Part shown: positions 58,421 through 64,000 of the stretch, one piece after another | Layout: the number at the start of each line of letters is the position of its first letter | Numbering within the stretch: position 1 is the stretch's first letter | Assembly (NCBI GenBank): GCA_951640195.1 | Contig: OX621163.1 | Span: 1,674,001 to 1,738,000, forward strand | Direction: 5' to 3' | DNA: 64,000 bases | Origin: Porpolomopsis calyptriformis | Lineage: Eukaryota > Basidiomycota > Agaricomycetes > Agaricales > Hygrophoraceae | Position numbers and translations under genes: made by a program | The notes under the pieces: model-generated | Told to the model about the DNA's origin: nothing | The model's input: only the letters and a program-made list of their open reading frames with translations | Databases searched by the model: none

Positions 58421-60246
58421 ATGGCAGGCGCAAAGCGTGCTGCACATACTCCGGAGTCCTACCGAAAGCGATCGCAACGAGATACCAACGACAGACATAC
58501 CCTGGACGTGCCAGGACTTCAAGAGGTTGACAATGATGAGGAAAGCAGTGAGGAATCCGACCACCATAGCTTGTCCACTCCAGATGTGCAACTTGAAGGA
58601 AGTTCCGAGCTATCACGGCTAACCGTGAGGTCCACACCCAAAACCAACCCGATTTCTACGCTGCCCACATCATCGTTTTTGTCCATGGGTATTTCGCCCC
58701 CGCTGCGAGCTGCACTTTCTAATATGTCGATTCATACACCGACGGAGGTTCAAGCAGCATGCATACCTCCCATACTGGCAGGCAAGTCCATTCTATGTGT
58801 TCGAACGTCATGGTGGGCTGCACGCTAACTATCAAGTGTTGCAAGGTAGAGATTGTATAGGGAACGCCAAAACTGGCTCTGGAAAAACTATCGCTTTTGC
58901 GTTACCGATTTTGCAAACGCTTTCGGTCGATCCGTATGGGATTTACGCACTTGTACTGACTCCGACGAGGTCTGTTTTTGCGTCCCTAAAACACCTATAT
59001 GCGTCCTAGACTGGCTCGCAGAGAATTGGCTTTTCAGATTTCAGAGCAATGTGCGGTGTTGGGGACTTCGCTTAATATTAGCACCGCCGTCGTTGTCGGA
59101 GGGATGGACATGATGGCTCAAGCACTTGAGTTAAACACCCGACCTCATGTGGTTGTTGCGACTCCTGGCCGTATCGTCGACCATTTACGTAGTAGCCGAG
59201 GTGAATGGGATCTATCGAGGGTCAAATTTTTGGCAAGCCCATGGGTCTGTGCTAAATTGCTGCTATCCTAAAATCTATCAAAACACAGGTGCTAGATGAA
59301 GCGGATCGGCTCCTCACTCCCACTTTTTCTCAAGAATTGGCACATTTATTTCATGTTTTACCCAGCGATCGACAAACTTGCCTCTTCACAGCGACCCTTA
59401 CTCCCGCTATTGAGGCCTTGGCTTCAGCTCCGCCGAGGGCAGGGAAGGAAAAGCCATTTATCTACCGAATGAGCGCACCGTGAGTTTATAAGCACGCATG
59501 TCATTAATCAACTGCTGACGAGTCTTCAGAACTGAAACGGTGGAAACCTTGAATCAGTATTTCATCTTGTGTCCGTCGCATGTTCGGGAAGCGTATCTTT
59601 ATCACCTCCTTCACCATCCCCCAGAGTCGATTGGTCATTTTCGACGTGAAGCTCCAGAACCAATGCAGCAAGCGAAGAAATCAAGGCAGAAACCTCGAGG
59701 TTCGAAACAGCCGAAAGATGAGGCTGAACAACCGCCGTCTACGATTATATTCTGCGCTCGCGCGCGCACCAGTGCATACCTAACGAGTGTCTTGAAAACG
59801 CTCTCAATCCGAACCGCAGCACTTCATTCTCGGCTCAATCAACGTGAGAGATTGTCATCGCTGTCGCTTTTCCGCTCTTCAGTTGTGTCTGTGTTGGTAT
59901 CGACGGACGTTGGGGCTCGTGGGCTGGATATCGAGGATGTTGCTATGGTGATCAACTGGGATATGCCGACTCAACCCGAGGAGTACGTTCACCGGGTGGG
60001 AAGGACTGCGCGGGCGGGCAAGGGAGGGGTGGCGATTAGTTTTGTGACCGAAAGAGACGAAGAACGGGTGTTAAAAGTGGAAGAACGCATCAGTAAGCAC
60101 ACATTTGGTTGGATTGGAGCTGTTCGGGCTTATGAATACCAGGGGCTAAACTTGCTGAGATGGTTCTTCCGGAAGGGAAGGTTTTAGAGAAACTGAACAC
60201 AGTATTTACGGCCAAACGACTGGCAAACATGGTGAGCGAAGGGTGA
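58421..60246 (+). CDS. DBP8: DEAD-box RNA helicase Dbp8 (DDX49), 18S rRNA processing
   Basis: A nucleolar ATPase needed for small-subunit ribosome assembly. It starts [18 protein letters not shown]. Motifs in order: the Q motif region [27 protein letters not shown], motif I AKTGSGKT, Ia LTPTRELAFQ (joined over an intron), Ib [10 protein letters not shown], motif [10 protein letters not shown], motif III TAT (SAT in most helicases, TAT in Dbp8), then [16 protein letters not shown], motif [12 protein letters not shown] and motif [13 protein letters not shown] Lys/Arg-rich insert ([15 protein letters not shown]) sits between the two RecA domains. The last exon ends [15 protein letters not shown] at 60246. 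Confidence 0.95.
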
Positions 60247-60379
60247 TAACTATTTATGGGAGTGGCTGATAGTATCCTGTCAGGAATTGCACGACTCAAA
60301 CTTTGGAGAACGAGAGAGGATACATAGAATGAAACGATCTGCAGAATAAAATAAATTCTATTCCAGGTAGTGATGGTAG

Positions 60380-60396
60380 TCACGTGTTAAACGCGT
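60380..60396. promoter_or_regulatory. TCACGTG and ACGCGT boxes before RNR2
   Basis: CACGTG (60381-60386) and ACGCGT (60391-60396) lie 45-60 bases upstream of the RNR2 start. ACGCGT is the MCB site bound by MBF to switch on DNA-synthesis genes at G1/S, and ribonucleotide reductase genes are classic targets in yeasts. Use in this fungus is inferred. Confidence 0.5.
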
Positions 60397-60440
60397 CGTT
60401 GAAAAGTCCAAATAAGTACAATTTGACAAACACTTTAAAT

Positions 60441-62003
60441 ATGGACTCGGCCACTCGCCCTTCTTCGCCTTTCCCACTCTCAGACTTCGACAGTTCATCA
60501 TCTCTTTCGTCAATGGAAACCATCACCTCCGTTCCTCGTCTGTCTTCCCCAGGTCCCACTCCAAGCAAGAAGGTCAGTCTTCCTCGTTCTCTATCTCGTC
60601 ATCACGTAACTTTATATATTACAAGGCTGCTGCCGCTCTTGCTGCATTCTCACTAGAGTCTCCAATTAAGCCTTCGGGCAGAGTCACAATAGTTATTGAT
60701 GATCAAGAACGTTCCGCGTCTCCTGACACCGTCGAAAACGGTGTTGAACAGACTGCCACCGTAGAAGATATCAGAAAGAAGTTTGTTGGCGAAGTCGACC
60801 TACCTGAAAGTGAGCCGCCCTTTTTGTCCCTTGATGTATTGCCAGACCCTAACGACGGTGCGCAGGTGAGGAACCATTGCTTAAGGAATCCAAACGTCGG
60901 TTCGTCCTATTCCCAATCCAATACCACGAGGTGAGGACGCTATATATCACCACATTTCAACTACTAACACACTCCAGATTTGGCAAATGTACAAAAAAGC
61001 CGAAGCCTCCTTCTGGACAGCTGAGGAGATGGATCTCTCCAAGGACCTTCATGACTGGACAAATCGTCTCAACGATAACGAACGCCATTTCATCTCTCAC
61101 GTTCTTGCATTTTTTGCTGCTTCCGACGGCATTGTGAATGAAAATTTGGTCGAACGGTTCTCGAATGAAGTGCAGGCCGCAGAGGCGCGCTGCTTCTATG
61201 GCTTCCAGATTATGATGGAAAACATCCACTCGGAAACATATTCGCTTCTTATCGATACTTATATTAAGGACCCCGCTCAACGCGAGCACCTATTCGACGC
61301 TGTTGAAACTATCCCGTGTATCAAACGAAAAGCCGACTGGGCTTTGAAGTGGATCGCCGACCAAGGCTCTACATTTGCCGAACGCTTGGTCGCGTTTGCC
61401 GCCGTGGAGGGTATATTCTTTTCTGGATCTTTTGCGTCCATATTCTGGCTGAAGAAGCGTGGCCTCATGCCTGGTTTGACCTTTTCCAACGAGCTCATTA
61501 GTCGCGACGAGGGTATGCACACGGATTTCGCGTGCCTCTTGTTCAGCCACTTGAGACGTCGACCCCACCCTGACACGGTCCGCAAGATTATTATGGAAGC
61601 CGTCGGTATAGAACAGGAATTCCTGACTGGTATGTCTTTTGAGTGTTATTCCGACACAAGTTCACGTCCCATCCTTAGACGCCCTGCCTGTTGCTCTTAT
61701 TGGGATGAATGCTGCGCTCATGCGCCAGTACATCGAGTTTGTCGCAGATCGGCTGCTTGTTTCGCTCGGAAACGACAAGGTCTATGCGGTCACGAACCCA
61801 TTTGATTTCATGGATATGATCTCGCTGCAGGGCAAGACGAACTTCTTCGAGAAGCGTGTGTCCGAGTACTCGAAAGCAAACATCAACCACACCACCACGC
61901 CCGACCCGGTTGAGTTGAGCAAAACCTTGTATGTCATGTTTCTCCAAGTGCCCAAGTTCCCGACTGATTACCCCATTTTAGCTCGACCGATGAGGAATTC
62001 TAA
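60441..62003 (+). CDS. RNR2: Ribonucleoside-diphosphate reductase small subunit
   Basis: Carries the di-iron centre and tyrosyl radical that power conversion of ribonucleotides to deoxyribonucleotides. It starts [20 protein letters not shown]. The core has [76 protein letters not shown] then YSLLIDTYI with the radical Tyr, and [17 protein letters not shown]. The end, rebuilt over a final intron, is ELSKTFSTDEEF, the usual acidic R2 tail used for docking on the large subunit. All expected iron ligands appear present. The N-terminal regulatory region is Ser/Pro-rich. Confidence 0.96.
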
Positions 62004-62719
62004 TGTATTTTATGCATGTCATCCAGATCTTTGAGCAGCCGTTATCATTTGCAATACAGTATTATTTGCTAGACTCATCATAGGAAATGTAGCTTCTGTG
62101 GACGTACAAATGAAATCCCCTTGACCATCGCGAGAACTTGTCATTCAATTGAATAATAATCAGGATCAGAACGGGACACGAGTGGGGTTAGCTTAGTCTG
62201 GAACAATTCAAGTCAATGATGAATCAAGTCGGACGCTATTGCAAAGCCAAATGTTCGAGAAAAGGAGCCTTGTTGGGATCAAGGGCTGACGGTCGTGTTG
62301 GTTTGAGGTACCACATGCCTTAGATGGTATTTCGTTTTATCTGACGCATTTGCTTGTTCCTTCCAGAAATTCCCCTCCTTCTGCTACGAAAACCTGGGGC
62401 TAGGCTTCGGGAAATTACCCTTCCAGTCTGTGTGATCTTGACTTTCAGTTTCCCATACTTACCCGCCTTGAGAACAGGGACAGGAACATCCGTGCCGGAC
62501 ACCCCTAGCTCCTGAGCGATCATCTCAATGATATTTCCACTTATCCAATAGAGCCGACGGGTGTTACCGATTCACTACATTACCCCCTCATCACCTCCTT
62601 CCTCGGTTTCTCCCCCCCTGGAACTTTTCCATTACGCCAAATGGTGCCCTCTATGCATGAACACCGTCGGACACACTGATTTTGCGTTATCGTAGAACGC
62701 CCCGCGCCTAGTCTCACAG
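62004..62719. other. 716-base gap after RNR2 with one doubtful minus-strand frame
   Basis: It holds the RNR2 3' UTR and, to the right, the region before the plus-strand gene at 62720. A minus-strand frame at 62523-62320 (67 codons, MIAQELGVSGTDVPVPVLKA...) carries a good splice donor (GGTAAGT near 62463), so it could be the 3' part of a small spliced gene, but no family was recognised. Confidence 0.35.
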
Positions 62720-64000
62720 ATGAAGTTGAACTTCTCCATACCGAAGAGCTGGAAGAGAAAGAACAAATCAGCGTCACACAGCCCCACAGGTTCCTCCTCC
62801 TCCTCCTCGAGGCAGGGCAGCGTCTCTGATCCGTGCATTCGCACGCGAACCGGAAGCATCAGCACTGCCAGCGCGTTGGCACCGGTTACCACCACAGGGG
62901 AAAAGGTCTCGTTCTTGACCCAAAAAGCGGGCACCACGAGACAGGACAACCTTGCGGATAGAACTCTCTTTCATTCCAAGTCACATCTCGATCTTCAGCC
63001 CCGCACCCAGCCAGAAAAGCGAGGTCGTCCTTCTCTTGACAGTCTTCACGTCAGTGTTCGCCTGCCCTCTCCCCCCGATCGGTCGTGTGACAGCGCACAA
63101 TCTTCTTCGTCGGAAGTAATACATTGGTCTTCCTCCGAGCCCCCCCGCATTTCGCGACCGCCCTGGCCACACACCGTGTCTGGTCCCATCCATGGTGCTC
63201 CTCAACGCAAAGCTCGCTCATCCATCCCTGTAAATTTCGATGAATCTACTGCACCATCTTCTCGCATCCCGACTATACGTCCGAAACGGAGCATGCCTGA
63301 GTTGGACGGCATATGGAAGGGGTTCTTAGATGATGTTATGGAAGATCCAGGATCACTCCTGATGCAAGATGTCAACCAAGATCAAACTTCTCGCACATCC
63401 ACTCAACCTGTCATCAGTATGTTGGAGCCAAAAACGACACCCCGGCCACCTTCGCCTCCGAGTCCCAACAAATATTCCTCCCAATCTAGGATCAAATTGA
63501 CCAAATTTTCCGCTTCGATGTCTGAGCTCCCCTATTTTCCGGAAGACCGTCGAGATGTTTCGACAGGGAGCAACAAAGCCAAGATTTCACCACAGGAACT
63601 TCCGACTGACCTTAAAGTGGCCAAGTCCAAGTTTCCGCCAGCGTTAACCTCACCCCCACCCCTGGCACCTCAACCTCCGGTACCGGTACCAAACCCAGTC
63701 ATCTCCGCCGCACAACCCTCGCCAGCCGGTAATATTCCTGTCGTAGGACCCACGCCCGTCCTTGCTCCACACCCTCCGCTGTGCATCCGCAAGCGTCCCA
63801 CGCCTCAGCCACTCGATCTGCGCAAGTTCTCGACCGCCCCTTCCCAGGTCCCTCGTTCCTCGACCCCCGAGTCGCCTCTCCCTCGTACACCAACTACACC
63901 AACTACTTCACGCTCGCCAGTCTCACAACATCCATCTCATACTCGCACTACAGGTTCTCCAGTCTCCATTCTTAAGAAAACACCAAGAGGTTCCGGCAAC
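62720..64000 (+). CDS. Large disordered Ser/Pro-rich protein, 5' part (runs off the window end)
   Basis: A single frame of exactly 427 codons runs without a stop from the ATG at 62720 (MKLNFSIPKSWKRKNKS) to the last base. It is rich in Ser, Pro, Thr, Arg and Lys. It contains polyserine (near 62792-62808), a short ordered-looking block (SMPELDGIWKGFLDDVMEDP), SP/TP-rich stretches, polyproline (SPPPLAPQPPVPVPNP) and a SILKKTPRG segment at the edge. There is no recognisable domain. The composition suggests a signalling or cytoskeletal scaffold whose folded part lies beyond the window; that is inference. An upstream in-frame CAG precedes the ATG, so a 5' exon is possible. Minus-strand frames opposite it (for example 62949-62632) are shadows. 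Confidence 0.75.
   Translation, partial: MKLNFSIPKSWKRKNKSASHSPTGSSSSSSRQGSVSDPCIRTRTGSISTASALAPVTTTGEKVSFLTQKAGTTRQDNLADRTLFHSKSHLDLQPRTQPEKRGRPSLDSLHVSVRLPSPPDRSCDSAQSSSSEVIHWSSSEPPRISRPPWPHTVSGPIHGAPQRKARSSIPVNFDESTAPSSRIPTIRPKRSMPELDGIWKGFLDDVMEDPGSLLMQDVNQDQTSRTSTQPVISMLEPKTTPRPPSPPSPNKYSSQSRIKLTKFSASMSELPYFPEDRRDVSTGSNKAKISPQELPTDLKVAKSKFPPALTSPPPLAPQPPVPVPNPVISAAQPSPAGNIPVVGPTPVLAPHPPLCIRKRPTPQPLDLRKFSTAPSQVPRSSTPESPLPRTPTTPTTSRSPVSQHPSHTRTTGSPVSILKKTPRGSGN

Noticed and set aside
62632..62974. Minus-strand frames of 105 and 66 codons with a poly-Glu stretch
   Set aside because: The poly-Glu is the complement of the polyserine codons of the 62720 plus-strand frame, which is far longer.
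1..64000. Transposons, CRISPR arrays, rRNA, secondary-metabolite cluster
   Set aside because: No transposase or reverse-transcriptase motifs, terminal repeats, spaced direct repeats or backbone enzymes were seen. The genes are housekeeping in type.

Overview
This is a compact nuclear segment of a fungal genome, most likely a basidiomycete of the Agaricomycotina. The evidence is the dense packing, genes broken by many introns of about 45-65 bases with CTGAC/CTAAC-like branch points, an HDEL (not KDEL) ER retrieval signal, a chitin synthase, and fungal signalling proteins such as an Opy2-type HOG anchor, Spo12 and a Dal5-type transporter. The species cannot be named from the sequence alone. Almost every gene is split, so coordinates are spans from start codon to stop codon with introns inside. 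I rebuilt exon joins by hand where family motifs made the frame clear.

Layout. 1-15.3 kb is all minus strand: an unidentified partial gene, the ER chaperone GRP94, a WW/FF-domain transcription/splicing factor, a very IQ-rich IQGAP and a peroxisomal acyl-CoA synthetase. 15.6-28 kb holds gamma-tubulin complex GCP3 (+), a Ccc2/ATP7-type copper ATPase (-) and the inositol pyrophosphate kinase Vip1/Asp1 (+). 28-36.7 kb is extremely dense: a catalytically dead E2 (FTS/AKTIP type), an Air1/2 zinc-knuckle protein whose start overlaps head-to-head with an Rtp1/TANGO6 gene, a TRAPP subunit (Tca17/TRAPPC2L) and a peroxisomal nucleotide carrier. 36.7-47 kb holds a UBA + IBR-like + E2 fusion protein, the Opy2-type anchor, the soluble ABC protein Caf16, a RING protein and an MFS permease. 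47-62 kb holds a GH2 beta-mannosidase, Rheb, COQ10, chitin synthase, Spo12, DEAD-box helicase Dbp8 and ribonucleotide reductase small subunit. From 62.7 kb to the edge runs a long disordered reading frame on the plus strand that continues beyond the window.

This is a housekeeping neighbourhood, not a mobile or biosynthetic island. I saw no transposon, CRISPR array, rRNA or convincing tRNA. Functional links that can be argued are: the AKL-tailed acyl-CoA synthetase with the peroxisomal ATP carrier; Rheb, TRAPP, FTS and IQGAP in growth and trafficking; and G1/S-type ACGCGT boxes before RNR2 and the IQGAP gene. The most unusual items are the UBA-IBR-E2 protein, the overlapping divergent starts of AIR2 and RTP1, a GC-AG intron in the beta-mannosidase gene just before its catalytic GNNE motif, and a strong TATA box at 52.76 kb that points into the 3' end of COQ10.
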